Assembly: GCF_017114865.1 (NCBI RefSeq)
Contig: NZ_JADEYH010000003.1
Span: 248,001 to 312,000, forward strand
Source: Streptomyces verrucosisporus
Lineage (GTDB): Bacteria; Actinomycetota; Actinomycetes; Streptomycetales; Streptomycetaceae
Reading direction: 5' to 3'
Length of the DNA: 64,000 bases
In this document: piece after piece, positions 52,797-62,291 of the stretch
How positions within the stretch are numbered: position 1 is the stretch's first letter
How the letters are laid out: every line of letters begins with the position of its first letter
Program-made: the position numbers and the translations under genes
Notes under the pieces: model-generated
The model's input: the letters and a program-made list of their open reading frames with translations, nothing else
Databases searched by the model: none
Told to the model about the DNA's origin: nothing

Positions 52797-53480
52797 ATGC
52801 GCGAGACGGGAAGGGGCCGGCGCGGGGCGCCGGAGCGCACCCCGCTCAGCCGGGAGCGCGTGATCCGCGCCGCGGTTGCGGTGGCGGACGAGAGGGGGTC
52901 GGCCGCGCTCACCATGCGGGCCATCGCCGAGCCGCTGGGCGTCGAGGCGATGTCGATCTACCACCATGTGTCGGGCAAGGAGGACATCCTCGACGGCATG
53001 GTGGACGCGGTGTTCGACGAGATCGAACTGCCGCCGCGCGGCACGGACTGGAAGAGTTCGATGCGCCGGCGCGCGGTCTCCGCCCGCGCCGTCCTCCTGC
53101 GCCACCCGTGGGCCGTCGGCCTGATGGACTCCCGCTCCCGGCCCGGCCCGGCCACCCTGCGCCACCACGACGCCGTCATCGGAGCCCTGCGCGCCGGGGG
53201 GTTCTCCGTCCGGATGGCCGCGCACGCCGTCTCACTGATCGACAGCTACCTGTACGGCTTCGTGCTCCAGGAGCTGAGCCTGCCGTTCACCGGCTCCGCC
53301 GAGCAGGAGGAGGTCGCGGGCGCGATCCTGCGCGAGATGCCCGCCGACGCCTACCCCCACCTCGCCGAACTGGCCGCCGAGCACGTGCTGGGGCCCGGCT
53401 ACGACTACGCCGGGGAGTTCGGCTTCGGCCTCGCCCTCATCCTCGACGGCCTCCACCCGGACGAGACAACGGGCACCTGA
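52797..53480 (+). CDS. TetR-family transcriptional regulator
   Basis: 227 residues. HTH region [20 protein letters not shown] and [20 protein letters not shown] (about 20-63) and a TetR_C-like ligand domain (about 85-215). ATG 52797 follows AGGAGAAGG; the in-frame GTG at 52767 directly abuts the second operator and is unlikely to be used. It probably represses itself and the divergent oxidoreductase. Confidence 0.88.
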   Translation: MRETGRGRRGAPERTPLSRERVIRAAVAVADERGSAALTMRAIAEPLGVEAMSIYHHVSGKEDILDGMVDAVFDEIELPPRGTDWKSSMRRRAVSARAVLLRHPWAVGLMDSRSRPGPATLRHHDAVIGALRAGGFSVRMAAHAVSLIDSYLYGFVLQELSLPFTGSAEQEEVAGAILREMPADAYPHLAELAAEHVLGPGYDYAGEFGFGLALILDGLHPDETTGT

Positions 53481-53498
53481 ACAGGTGCCGAACGCGGA

Positions 53499-56400
53499 CT
53501 AGTTGGCTCCTATCTTCGCCAGCAGGTCCACGATGCGCGACTGCACCTCCGGGCTCGTGGACCTCTCCGCGAGGAAGAGGACCGTCTCGCCGGACGCCAG
53601 ACCTGGCAGCTCCGCCTCGTCGATGGAGGCGGAGGTGTAGACGACGAACGGCGTGCGGTTGAGCATGCCGTTCACCCGCAGCCAGTCGATGATCCCGGCG
53701 CGGCGGCGGCGCACCTGCATCAGGTCCATCACCACCAGGTTCGGCCGGATCTGTGCCGCGAGCTGCACCGCCTCCGCGTCCGAGGGGGCGTGCGCGGTCT
53801 GCATGCCGCGCCGGCCCAGCGTCGCGGCCATGGCGTCCGCGATGGCCGCGTGCTCCTCCACCAGCAGCACCCGCGGCGGGTGCTGCTCGCTGTCGCGCGG
53901 CGCGAGGGCCTTGAGGAGCACGGCCGGGTCCGCGCCGTACGCCGCCTCGCGCGAGGCCACCCCCAGACCGGCCGTCACCAGCACCGGCACCTCGGCGGCG
54001 ACGGCCGCCTGGCGCAGCGACTGCAGGGCGGTACGGGTGATGGGGCCGGTCAGCGGGTCCACGAAGAGGGCCGCCGGGTACGCCGCGATCTGGGCGTCCA
54101 CCTCCTCGCGGGAGTGGACGATGACGGGGCGGTAGCCGCGGTCGGTCAGGGCCTGCTGGGTGGAGACGTCCGGCTCGGGCCACACCAACAGCCGCCGGGG
54201 GTTGTCCAGGGGCTCGGGCGGCAGCTCGTCGTCGGCCGGCAGCGGCACCTGGCCGCTGCCGGCGGTGACCTCCACGGCGCCGCCCGGACCGTCCAGGTGC
54301 TCCGGCCCCTCGGCCCCGGCCTCGGGCGCGCCGATGGCGAACTCCCGCCCGCTGTGGGTGTGCTGGGCCGGCGGGTACTGGGGCTGCGCCTGCGGCGGTG
54401 CGGCGGCGATGGCCGCGGCGGCCGCCTCGGCGGCGCGCTCCTTCTCCGCCGGCGGGGCCGCGAGCTTGCGGCGGCGGCCCGGACCGGCACTGGTCTGCGC
54501 TGGTGTGGGGGTGGGCGTGGGTGCGGGGCCGGGCGCGGGCGCCTGGGCCGGAGGCTGCGGCGCGGGAGGAGCGGCAGGCGCGGGTGCTGCGGCGGGCGGT
54601 GCGGAAGGCGGCTGTGCCGGGGGCGAGGGCTGCTGGACCGCGTGCTGACCGGTGTGCTGCTCATCCGCCTGCCGGGCGAAGGGCACGCCCTGGCCGAGGG
54701 TGCGCACGCTGACGCCGGAGGTCTGCTCCGGCGGCGCCGCCTCGCTGCCCGGCATCGGCAGCGCACGCCGCCGCGGCGCCGCCTCGGGCGGCACCGAGCC
54801 GCCCAGGATGGGGCTGCCCGCGACCACGGTGAGGTCGGCCTGCGCGGACTGCTCGGCGCCGTCCGCACCGTTCGTGCCGCCCGCGCCGTCGTGTTCGGGG
54901 TGCTGGGCGTGTTCGGGATGCTGGGCGGGGGCGTGCTGTTCGGGCCCGGGGGCCTGCTGCTCGGCAGCGGCGGGAGCCGGCCGCGGCGTCTCCTCGGGCG
55001 GCGGTACGCGGCGGCGCCGGCCGGTCGGCCGCTCCTCCTGGACGGCCTCGGCCCCGGTCCCGGGCTGCTGGGCGGGCTGGTGCTGCACGGGCTGAGGCTG
55101 CCCGGACCGCGGCTGTACGGGCTGCAACCGCGGCTGCGCGGGCGGCTTCCCGGGCTGCGCGGCCGCCGGGTCCGCCGGGTCCGCCGGGTCCGCGGCCGGT
55201 CCCGGAGCCGGGGTCGGGCCGGGCGGCAGCGCGAACGCCGCGCGCCCCGGCGCCTGCGCGGGGGCGGCCGGGGCCGGCGCCTCGGGCCCGGCGGCGGCCC
55301 GGCGGGCCCGCCGGCCGGTGCTCTGCTGGGGGAACCGGGACAGCGCGGACGCGTCCGGGTCGTTCGGGGAAGGCCGCTGCGCCGACGGCAGCGCGTGCTC
55401 ACCGCTGTTCCCGGCGCCCCCGGTGTCCTCCGCGGACTCATCGCCCTGGGCCAGCGCGCGCCGTGCCCGGCGGCGTCCGCCGCCGGGCGGAATCGCCCCG
55501 GCGCCGCTGCCGTCGTCCGGCACGGAGGTCCCCGCCGGGTCCGGGTCCGGGGCCGGGGTCGGGCCGGGCGGCAGGGCGATCGCCCCGCCACCGGCGGCCT
55601 CCGCGGCGCCCGCCGCGTGTGCCGCGGGCGTACCGCGCACCGGCTGCGACGGCACGGGCATCACCGTCGTCTCGCCCCCGCCCTGGGCGGCCCGCGCCTC
55701 CTGGTCCTCCTGGGCGGCCCGCGTGTCCAGGGAGCCCTGCGTGTCCTTCGGCCCCTGCTCCCCACGCGCCTCCTGGGCGCCCCGCTTCCTCCGTGCCGCC
55801 GCCTTCCCCGGGTCGGGGGAGCCGACCGGCACCTCCAGCACGTAGGCGCTGCCGCCCCCGGCGCCGGGCACCTGGTGGGTCTGGAGCACACCGCCGTGCC
55901 GCCGCACGATCCCGCGCACCAGCGGCTCGTGCACCGGGCTGCCGCCGCCGTACGGGCCGCGCACCTCGATGCGCACCACCTCCCCGCGCTGCGCGGCCGC
56001 GACCACGATCGTCGAGTCGCCGGAGGCGGGTCCCTGAGCGTTGCCGGTGGCGTCCACGCCGGCCACGTCCGCGACCAGATGGGCCAGCGCCTGCGCCAGC
56101 CGTACCGGGTCCACCTCCACATCGACCGGCGGGGCGTGCACCGCGAACTGCGCGCGCCCGGGCCCGATCAGCTCGATCGCGCCCTCCACGCCGGCCGACA
56201 CCACCTCGTCCAGCGGCACCGTCTCGCGCGCGAGCCGCTCGGCGCCCGCGTCCAGCCGCTGGTAGCCCAGCACGTTCTCCACGAGCGTGGTCATACGCGC
56301 GTAGCCGGCGGCCAGGTAGTGCAGCGTCTGGTTCGCCTCCGGCCACAGCTGCCCGGCCGGATCGGCCGCCAGCCCGCCCAGTTCGCCGCGGAGCTGCTCC

Positions 56401-57290
56401 AGCGGCCCGCGCAGTCCGCTCTCCAGCACGGCCAGGAGCTGTTCGTGGCGGGCGGCGAGGGCGTCGTAGGCGGTGCGGTCGGTGAAGGCGAGCACCGCGC
56501 CGACGAGCTGGTCGCCGTCGCGCACCGGTGCGGTCGTCATGTCGACCGGCACCGCGCGCCCGTCCTTGGTCCACAGCACCTGCCCGCGCACCCGGTGCTT
56601 GCGCCCGGAGCGCAGGCTGTCGGCGAGCGGCGTCTCCTCCCAGGGGAGCTGGCTGCCGTCGGGGCGCGAGTGGTGGACGAGCGGGTGGAGCCTCTGCCCG
56701 CCCAGCTCACCGGCCCGGTAGCCGAGGATCTGGGCCGCGGCCGGGTTGACCAGGACGACCCGGCCCTCGGTGTCCACACCCACCACGCCCTCGGCGGCGG
56801 CGCGCAGGATCATCTCGGTCTGGCGCTGCTGCCGGGCCAGCTCGGCCTCGGTGTCGACGGTGCCGGTGAGGTCGCGGACGACGAGCATGAGCAGCTCGTC
56901 GCCGGTGTAGCTGTTGCCGTGGTCGGCGAAGGCGGCCTCGAAGGACGACTCGTAGGGGGTGCGCCCGTCCTCCAGGTTGGCGCTGGTCACCTCGACCATG
57001 AACTGCGTTCCGTCGGTGCGCCGCGCCACCATCCGCGTCGGCTTGGTGCGGGGCTGGGGGGCGTCGTCGGGGCGGCGCATCGAGCCGGGGATCAGCTTGG
57101 AGTCGAAGTCCGGGAGCAGATCGAGCAGTCCGCGCCCGACCAGGGCGGTGCCCGGCGACTCGAAGACCTCCAGGGCGATGCTGTTGGCGTTGACGACCGT
57201 GCCGTTGCAGTTCACGAGGAGCAACGCGTCCGGCAGTGCGTCGAGTATGGCTGCGAGGCGAGCAGCGCCTCGGGATGGCCTGCTGCTCAC
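53499..57290 (-). CDS. Large PAS - degenerate histidine-kinase - receiver protein
   Basis: 1263 residues. Two PAS domains (about 10-140, ILDALPDALLLVNCNGTVVN; and about 160-290, ILRAAAEGVVGVDTEGRVVL) are followed by a DHp-like helix pair and a GHKL-like domain (about 295-490). The expected phosphoacceptor His is missing (ESGLRGPLEQLRG) and the G1 box is degenerate (VRGPYGGGSP). A very long Pro/Gln/Ala-rich linker (about 495-1030) leads to two receiver-like domains (about 1033-1138 and 1140-1263); the last keeps Asp in NLVVMDLM but not the Lys (LFLAERS). GTG 57290 has AGGGAGGA upstream. Signal and partners unknown. Confidence 0.85.
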   Translation of the reverse strand: MSSRPSRGAARLAAILDALPDALLLVNCNGTVVNANSIALEVFESPGTALVGRGLLDLLPDFDSKLIPGSMRRPDDAPQPRTKPTRMVARRTDGTQFMVEVTSANLEDGRTPYESSFEAAFADHGNSYTGDELLMLVVRDLTGTVDTEAELARQQRQTEMILRAAAEGVVGVDTEGRVVLVNPAAAQILGYRAGELGGQRLHPLVHHSRPDGSQLPWEETPLADSLRSGRKHRVRGQVLWTKDGRAVPVDMTTAPVRDGDQLVGAVLAFTDRTAYDALAARHEQLLAVLESGLRGPLEQLRGELGGLAADPAGQLWPEANQTLHYLAAGYARMTTLVENVLGYQRLDAGAERLARETVPLDEVVSAGVEGAIELIGPGRAQFAVHAPPVDVEVDPVRLAQALAHLVADVAGVDATGNAQGPASGDSTIVVAAAQRGEVVRIEVRGPYGGGSPVHEPLVRGIVRRHGGVLQTHQVPGAGGGSAYVLEVPVGSPDPGKAAARRKRGAQEARGEQGPKDTQGSLDTRAAQEDQEARAAQGGGETTVMPVPSQPVRGTPAAHAAGAAEAAGGGAIALPPGPTPAPDPDPAGTSVPDDGSGAGAIPPGGGRRRARRALAQGDESAEDTGGAGNSGEHALPSAQRPSPNDPDASALSRFPQQSTGRRARRAAAGPEAPAPAAPAQAPGRAAFALPPGPTPAPGPAADPADPADPAAAQPGKPPAQPRLQPVQPRSGQPQPVQHQPAQQPGTGAEAVQEERPTGRRRRVPPPEETPRPAPAAAEQQAPGPEQHAPAQHPEHAQHPEHDGAGGTNGADGAEQSAQADLTVVAGSPILGGSVPPEAAPRRRALPMPGSEAAPPEQTSGVSVRTLGQGVPFARQADEQHTGQHAVQQPSPPAQPPSAPPAAAPAPAAPPAPQPPAQAPAPGPAPTPTPTPAQTSAGPGRRRKLAAPPAEKERAAEAAAAAIAAAPPQAQPQYPPAQHTHSGREFAIGAPEAGAEGPEHLDGPGGAVEVTAGSGQVPLPADDELPPEPLDNPRRLLVWPEPDVSTQQALTDRGYRPVIVHSREEVDAQIAAYPAALFVDPLTGPITRTALQSLRQAAVAAEVPVLVTAGLGVASREAAYGADPAVLLKALAPRDSEQHPPRVLLVEEHAAIADAMAATLGRRGMQTAHAPSDAEAVQLAAQIRPNLVVMDLMQVRRRRAGIIDWLRVNGMLNRTPFVVYTSASIDEAELPGLASGETVLFLAERSTSPEVQSRIVDLLAKIGAN

Positions 57291-57488
57291 GACGACGCAT
57301 CCTCCCTGCTGACCAGCTGGTGCACCGTGGCAGCGCCGGGACCGGGCCGGGACCGGGGACCGGTGCGCCGCCCTTCCGCGCGTGCCACTTGAGGGGAAGT
57401 CTACGGCCAGCGATGGCGGAAGCCACGGCGGATGCGTGGGGAGGGTGCGGAGAACGCGGGCCCGGGCGGGGCCCGCGTATGACGTCCG

Positions 57489-58091
57489 TCACTTCACCGG
57501 TTCCGCCGGGAGTGTCTCCGGGGAGTCCGCCGGGAGGTCCTGCGCGAGCTCCCGCGGGCCGGGGAGGGCGGGCACGAGGGCGTCCCAGCGGGCGATCTCG
57601 CAGCCGTCCGTGCGCCGGAACGAGGCGTCCACCCGCTGCCCGTGCCACACCCCGGTGATGCGGGCGGTGGCCTGACCGCCGTGGATCTGGGCGCACATCG
57701 CGTCCGCGGGGACGGGCCGCCAGGGGTCGCGCGGCCCCTGGGAGGCCCGGTCGACGGCGTCGCAGGCGGCGATGGCCTCGGGGTGGCTGCCGCCGGCGGG
57801 GTGGCAGTCGAGGGTGTGCGTCCGTCTGGTCGGAGCCCCGCCCCCGCGTGCCCCGCGCGGCGCCGTGTGCGGTGCCGCGACGCCGTCCGGGGAGGCGGAG
57901 ACGGTGATGGTGAGCTGGTCCTGCCGGGCTGCCGGCATGACGGGCTCAGGCATGGGCATGGGCGCGGGCCAGGGGCGTGCGGAGGCGGAGACCGGCGCGG
58001 TGGCGGGGTCGGAGGCGGCGGAGGCGGGGGCGAGCACGGTGGCGAGTACGGCGGCCCCGGTGAGGACTGCGGCGGTACGGCGGCGTGGCAT
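57489..58091 (-). CDS. SSI-family (subtilisin-inhibitor-like) secreted protease inhibitor
   Basis: 200 residues. Signal peptide about 1-26 (TAAVLTGAAVLATVLAPASA). After a Pro-rich stretch the SSI core (about 90-185) shows the four Cys: TLDCHPAGGSHPEAIAACDA, AMCAQIHGG and RRTDGCEIARWD. The reactive site by alignment is Cys-Ala-Gln-Ile, so P1 is Gln instead of the usual Met, Lys or Arg. SSI proteins inhibit secreted serine proteases during development. ATG 58091 gives the signal peptide. Confidence 0.88.
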   Translation of the reverse strand: MPRRRTAAVLTGAAVLATVLAPASAASDPATAPVSASARPWPAPMPMPEPVMPAARQDQLTITVSASPDGVAAPHTAPRGARGGGAPTRRTHTLDCHPAGGSHPEAIAACDAVDRASQGPRDPWRPVPADAMCAQIHGGQATARITGVWHGQRVDASFRRTDGCEIARWDALVPALPGPRELAQDLPADSPETLPAEPVK

Positions 58092-58336
58092 GGCGGCTCC
58101 TGCGAAGGTGTGGTGCGGGCGGACCCGCGCGACTGCGGGTTCTTCCCTCCCCCTTCCAACGCGCCGCCGCGCACGCCGTTGCGCACCTCCACCCGCCCGC
58201 CGCACCACCCGTGCCGCCACCAGGGGCAAAGCCCTTTGCCGCAGGACCCGCCAGCCGGGTAACGTAGGCTCCGATTGGAGACAGCCCCCGGGCTGTGCCA
58301 TCATCAGCACACACGTCGCGGTGACGCGGCGCGTGG

Positions 58337-58427
58337 GGAGGCTTCGCCTAGTCTGGTCTATGGCGCCGCACTGCTAATGCGGTTTGGGCCTTAAAGCCCA
58401 TCGAGGGTTCAAATCCCTCAGCCTCCG
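58337..58427 (+). tRNA. tRNA-Ser(GCU)
   Basis: 91 bases. Acceptor GGAGGCT/AGCCTCC, anticodon stem CCGCA/TGCGG with loop CTGCTAA (anticodon GCT at 58373-58375), long variable arm, T arm GAGGGTTCAAATCCCTC. No encoded CCA. Confidence 0.96.
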
Positions 58428-58447
58428 CTTCGATCATCACGATCACC

Positions 58448-58476
58448 GAAGCCCCGGCCCGTGCGGCCGGGGCTTC
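58448..58476 (+). terminator. Terminator after tRNA-Ser(GCU)
   Basis: GAAGCCCCGGCC pairs with GGCCGGGGCTTC around CGTGC, followed by TTCC. Confidence 0.8.
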
Positions 58477-58643
58477 TTCCGTCCCGGGGTCGCCGACGGG
58501 GCCGCGGCGGAGGGCGCGAGCGCCTTCCGTAGGGCATCTCCGCAGCTCAGGTGGGGTTGACCGAATGGATTTCACCTCTGGGCGGAGGTCATGTAATGTT
58601 GTTCCCGCAACGCCGACCGGCGAGAGGAAAGCCGGGAAGCCAA

Positions 58644-58716
58644 GCGCTCGTAGCTTAACGGATAGAGCATCTGACTACGGATCAGAAGGTTGCAGGTTCG
58701 AATCCTGCCGAGCGCG
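58644..58716 (+). tRNA. tRNA-Arg(ACG)
   Basis: 73 bases. Acceptor GCGCTCG/CGAGCGC, D arm TAGCTTAACGGATAGAGCA, anticodon loop CTACGGA (ACG at 58677-58679, A to be modified to inosine), T arm CAGGTTCGAATCCTG. No encoded CCA. Confidence 0.97.
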
Positions 58717-58726
58717 CAACAGGTGA

Positions 58727-58754
58727 GAGGCCCCGCCGGATACGGCGGGGCCTC
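58727..58754 (+). terminator. Terminator after tRNA-Arg(ACG)
   Basis: GAGGCCCCGCCG pairs with CGGCGGGGCCTC around GATA, followed by TTCT, 10 bases after the tRNA. Confidence 0.85.
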
Positions 58755-58849
58755 TTCTGTATGTGCCGGGCCGTGGTGGCGTGGGCCTGCGGTAGCCCAC
58801 CGGGAGGCAGTCGTTCACCCGGAACGGGGATTTGTCGTACCGCGATGTT

Positions 58850-59434
58850 TCACGGGAAACATTCGTCCCCGTCCAGCGGGCCGGGCCGGGCGAGGGTGCG
58901 CCGGAGGCGTTCGAAGGCCGTGGGGCCCGTGTGGTGCGTGAGGGCATCGCGAATCCGCAGGGCGCACTCAGCCGGGCTCGCGGTCGTGGTGTCGCACTCG
59001 GTGTCGTAGACGCCGTGGGCGTGCACGAGACCCAGTTGATGTTCTGCCAGGCCGGGCGGACGGTCGCCGCGAGCCCTCTCGCGCCGTCGCAACTCCTCCG
59101 GGGAGCAGTGCACACCGACGAGGAGGACGTTCCGCGGCTCGAACAGGGCGAGGCAGTCCAGCAGCCGCCACCGTTCACTCAGGACGTGGTCGACCAGGAT
59201 GTCGTTTCCGGCCGAGGCCATACCGGCGACCGCCCGGTGAAACCCCTCCCAGGTGCGTCTGAGGACGGCCGGCAGTTCGGCCGGGTCCATCTCCTTCTTG
59301 GTCCGCATCCCGTGGAAGGCGTCCACGGGCATGTGGAACCAGGAACCGTCGAGGAGCTGGAGGAGCTCCGTGGCGATGCTCGACTTTCCGGAGCTGGAGG
59401 TGCCGTTCAGGAAGACGATTCTTCCGCTGTCCAT
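58850..59434 (-). CDS. Chloramphenicol-3-O-phosphotransferase-like P-loop kinase
   Basis: 194 residues. Walker A FLNGTSSSGKSSIATELLQL (about 8-27), then FHMPVDAFHGM with the conserved Asp (about 33-43), ILVDHVLSERWRL (about 75-87) and VGVHCSPEELRRRERARGDR (about 103-122). This layout fits CPT of S. venezuelae and its many relatives, most of which have other, unknown substrates. ATG 59434 has the usual family N-terminus (MDSGRIVFLNG). Confidence 0.85.
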   Translation of the reverse strand: MDSGRIVFLNGTSSSGKSSIATELLQLLDGSWFHMPVDAFHGMRTKKEMDPAELPAVLRRTWEGFHRAVAGMASAGNDILVDHVLSERWRLLDCLALFEPRNVLLVGVHCSPEELRRRERARGDRPPGLAEHQLGLVHAHGVYDTECDTTTASPAECALRIRDALTHHTGPTAFERLRRTLARPGPLDGDECFP

Positions 59435-59499
59435 GGGGTGATCATGCCCCACAGGCCGGAATCGCGGGTGTGGTTCCGGCCTGTGGGGGGCATTGGGGG

Positions 59500-61149
59500 T
59501 CAGGCGGAGGGGCCGGGGTCGGCGGCGGTGGGCGCAGTCGGCTGCCGCTCCTGCTTCCCGGCGTCGGTCCGCTCGTCGAGCCGGGTGCGCAGCGGCACCT
59601 CCTTGACGAACAGCACCAGCAGCAGCGCGATCACCGCCATCGGTGCGGCGTAGAGGTAGATGTCGGCCACGCCGTGGCCGTACGCGCTCTCGACGACCGT
59701 GCGGACCGGGCCGGGGAGGGCGTCCAGGTCCGGGATGGCGCTGCCGTTGCCACCGGTCGCGCCCTCGGGCCTGACGCCCAGCTTCGTCATGCCGTCGGTG
59801 ACGTAGTCGGTGATGCGGTGGGCGAGCACCGCGCCCAGCACCGAGACGCCGACCGCGCCGCCGAGGGAGCGGAAGAAGGCGAGCACGGAGCTGGCCGCGC
59901 CCAGCTCCGAGAGGGCGACCTGGTTCTGGGTGGCCAGGACGAGGTTCTGCATCATCATGCCGACGCCGGCGCCCAGCAGCGCCATGAAGACCGCGATCCG
60001 CCAGTACGGGGTGTCGTACCGCATCGTGCCGAGCAGGCCGAGCCCGGCCGTCAGCAGAACGGAGCCGGCCACCAGCCACACCTTCCAGCGGCCGGTGCGG
60101 GTGATGACCAGACCGGAGACGGTGGAGGAGACGAACAGCCCGCCGATCATCGGGATGGTCAGCACGCCGGACATCGTGGGCGACTCGCCGCGGGCGAGCT
60201 GGAAGTACTGGCTGAGGAAGACGGTCGCGCCGAACATCGCGATGCCGACGAAGAGCGAGGCCAGCGCGGTGAGCGTGATCGTGCGGTTGCGGAACAGCCC
60301 CAGCGGGATGATCGGCTCGGCGGCGCGCGACTCGGTGACGACGAAGGCCAGGATCAGCAGGAGCGAGGTGCCGACCATCGTGTACGTCTGCCAGGACAGC
60401 CAGTCGTAGCTGTTCCCGGCCAGTGTCACCCATATCAGCAGCAGGGAGACGGCGGCGGTGATCTGGGAGGCGCCCAGCCAGTCCACCTTCACGTTCTCCC
60501 GCTTCACCACGGGCAGGTGCAGCGTCTTGCGGAGCACGACCAGGGCGAGGACGGCGAAGGGCACGCCGACGTAGAAGCACCAGCGCCAGCCGAGCCAGGA
60601 GGTGTCGGTGATCACGCCGCCGAGCAGCGGCCCGCCGACGGTGGCGACGGCGAAGGTCGCGCCCAGGTAGCCGCTGTAGCGGCCGCGCTCACGCGGGGGG
60701 ATCATCGCGGCGATGATGATCTGGGACAGTGCGGCCAGGCCGCCCGCGCCCAGGCCCTGCACCGCCCGGAAGGCGATCAGGGTGCCGGTGTCCTGGGCCA
60801 GGCCGGCCCCGGCGGAGGCCAGGACGAAGAGCGCCAGCGCCGACTGCACCAGCAGTTTCTTGCTGTAGAGGTCGGCGAGCTTGCCCCACAGCGGGGTGGA
60901 GGCGGTCATGGTCAGCAGCGCCGCCGTGACCACCCAGGTGTACGCGCTCTGGCTGCCGCCCAGGTCCGAGATGATCCGGGGGAGGGCGTTGGAGACGACC
61001 GTCGAGGACAGGACGGAGACGAACATGCCGAGCAGCAGACCGGACAGCGCCTCCATGATCTGGCGGTGCGTCATGGGCACCTGCTCGGCACCTGGGGAGG
61101 GACGGTCGCTCTCGCCCTTGAGCGCCTTTGAAGGTGTGGACGTTGCCAT
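59500..61149 (-). CDS. DHA2-family (EmrB/QacA-like) MFS drug exporter
   Basis: 549 residues with about 14 transmembrane helices. Typical motifs: LSSTVVSNALPRIISDLGGS after helix 1, motif A GKLADLYSKKLLVQ, motif C AVATVGGPLLGGVI, and FRAVQGLGAGGLAAL. It is driven by the proton gradient and probably exports hydrophobic or cationic compounds. AAGGAG lies just before ATG 61149. The MarR-family gene 176 bases upstream on the same strand is its likely repressor. Confidence 0.9.
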   Translation of the reverse strand: MATSTPSKALKGESDRPSPGAEQVPMTHRQIMEALSGLLLGMFVSVLSSTVVSNALPRIISDLGGSQSAYTWVVTAALLTMTASTPLWGKLADLYSKKLLVQSALALFVLASAGAGLAQDTGTLIAFRAVQGLGAGGLAALSQIIIAAMIPPRERGRYSGYLGATFAVATVGGPLLGGVITDTSWLGWRWCFYVGVPFAVLALVVLRKTLHLPVVKRENVKVDWLGASQITAAVSLLLIWVTLAGNSYDWLSWQTYTMVGTSLLLILAFVVTESRAAEPIIPLGLFRNRTITLTALASLFVGIAMFGATVFLSQYFQLARGESPTMSGVLTIPMIGGLFVSSTVSGLVITRTGRWKVWLVAGSVLLTAGLGLLGTMRYDTPYWRIAVFMALLGAGVGMMMQNLVLATQNQVALSELGAASSVLAFFRSLGGAVGVSVLGAVLAHRITDYVTDGMTKLGVRPEGATGGNGSAIPDLDALPGPVRTVVESAYGHGVADIYLYAAPMAVIALLLVLFVKEVPLRTRLDERTDAGKQERQPTAPTAADPGPSA

Positions 61150-61325
61150 GCGCTCCTTGCTTTCCGTGTCTCTTCCGGCGTCGGGCGGCGTGTCCGGCAC
61201 GCCGTGGGGCCGCGGCCCGGACGGCTGCGCCCGGGCACGGCGGTGCGGCCTCGGTGGTGCGGGCCCGGCGGTACGTGCGGTGCTCGGAGTGTGCCGGGGG
61301 CAGTGTGTACGGGGTGTGCGGTCGG

Positions 61326-61826
61326 TCAGTCCTGTGCGGCGGCCGCGCGGTCCGGTGGGAGGGGACGGGCGCCGCGGGGGGCGGTACGGCAGCCGCAGCC
61401 GCAGTCGCCGAAGCTCGCCCGCAGTCCCGCCAGCAGCTCGGTGAGACGGGCCACGTCCTCCTGCGGCCAGTCGCCGAGGAGGTGCGCGAGCGTCTCGCTG
61501 GTACGGCGGTGCATCTCGGCCAGCATCTCCTGGCCGCTTCCGGTCAGCCGCAGCAGCCGGACACGGCCGTCGAGGGGGTCGGGCCTGCGGTCGACCCAGC
61601 CGCGCTCGACGGCGTACGCGACATGGCGGCTGGTGACGGACATGTCGATGGCCATCAGGTCGGCGAGCCGTGTCATCCGCATCTCGCCGTGCCGCCCCAG
61701 CAGGGTCAGCACGACGGCCGGTGCGGGCGGGCAGTCGTGCGGCAGATTGCGGGCCAGCTCGCGCCGGACGGTGCCGACGGAGCCGAGTTCCCGGGCCAGG
61801 TCCTCGTAGGGGGTGTGTGCCGTCAC
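61326..61826 (-). CDS. MarR-family regulator with a C-terminal Cys cluster
   Basis: 166 residues. Winged helix MTRLADLMAIDMSVTSRHVA and YAVERGWVDRRPDPLDGRVR (about 50-90) with flanking dimerisation helices. The C-terminus carries FGDCGCGCRTAP (about residues 139-150), three Cys in alternate positions, suggesting metal or redox sensing. It precedes the DHA2 exporter, and two palindromes sit in its promoter region. GTG 61826 gives the expected N-terminus. Confidence 0.87.
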   Translation of the reverse strand: MTAHTPYEDLARELGSVGTVRRELARNLPHDCPPAPAVVLTLLGRHGEMRMTRLADLMAIDMSVTSRHVAYAVERGWVDRRPDPLDGRVRLLRLTGSGQEMLAEMHRRTSETLAHLLGDWPQEDVARLTELLAGLRASFGDCGCGCRTAPRGARPLPPDRAAAAQD

Positions 61827-61858
61827 CCGGGTCCTCCTCCTCGCGTCCGCAGAAATCG

Positions 61859-61895
61859 TTGCTCAATGCAAGCGTATGTTCGTTGGTTGCCGCAA
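61859..61895. promoter_or_regulatory. Two TTGC-n-GCAA palindromes, MarR operators
   Basis: TTGC-TCAAT-GCAA (61859-61871) and TTGC-C-GCAA (61887-61895) are 33 to 69 bases upstream of the MarR start, in an AT-rich patch. They are likely the autoregulatory sites of the regulator/exporter operon. Confidence 0.55.
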
Positions 61896-62041
61896 GCAAA
61901 TGAATTCGGGCGTGAGGGGGCAAACACTTCCCCAAGAAAGGGTGCGTCCCGCGCCAAGCCCCGCGGTGGCCGCCGTGCGGACGGGTCGGGGACGTGACCG
62001 GGGGTGACCGGCGACCGGCCTGTTCGCTAGGGTCCGGAGGC

Positions 62042-62248
62042 ATGGCTCACAACCCTCATGCACCCCAGGGTCCGGCAGGCGGTCACGACCCGGCCGGCAG
62101 CACCCAGATGTTCCGCGCCTTCGTCGACGAGGAGGGGCCGCGTCCGCCCGCCGCGACGCAGTCCTCCGGCCCCAGGGTCGGCCTGATCGTGGGGATCGTC
62201 GCGGTCGTGGCGGTCATCGCGGCGGTCGTCTGGTTCGCCCTCTCCTGA
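62042..62248 (+). CDS. Small single-pass membrane protein
   Basis: 68 residues: a hydrophilic N-terminus (MAHNPHAPQGPAGG, FRAFVDEEGPRPP) and one C-terminal membrane helix (VGLIVGIVAVVAVIAAVVWF). A tail-anchored protein of unknown role that is conserved next to the sigma-factor genes in Streptomyces as far as I recall. Divergent from the MarR gene and convergent with the sigma gene. Confidence 0.7.
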   Translation: MAHNPHAPQGPAGGHDPAGSTQMFRAFVDEEGPRPPAATQSSGPRVGLIVGIVAVVAVIAAVVWFALS

Positions 62249-62291
62249 TCGTTTCCGGGCGGGACGGCCCTGTGCCGGGCCGCCCGGCGGA

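Noticed and set aside
53790..57392. 1200-codon open frame opposite the PAS protein
   Set aside because: Low-complexity translation antisense to a gene with clear PAS and receiver domains; a shadow frame.
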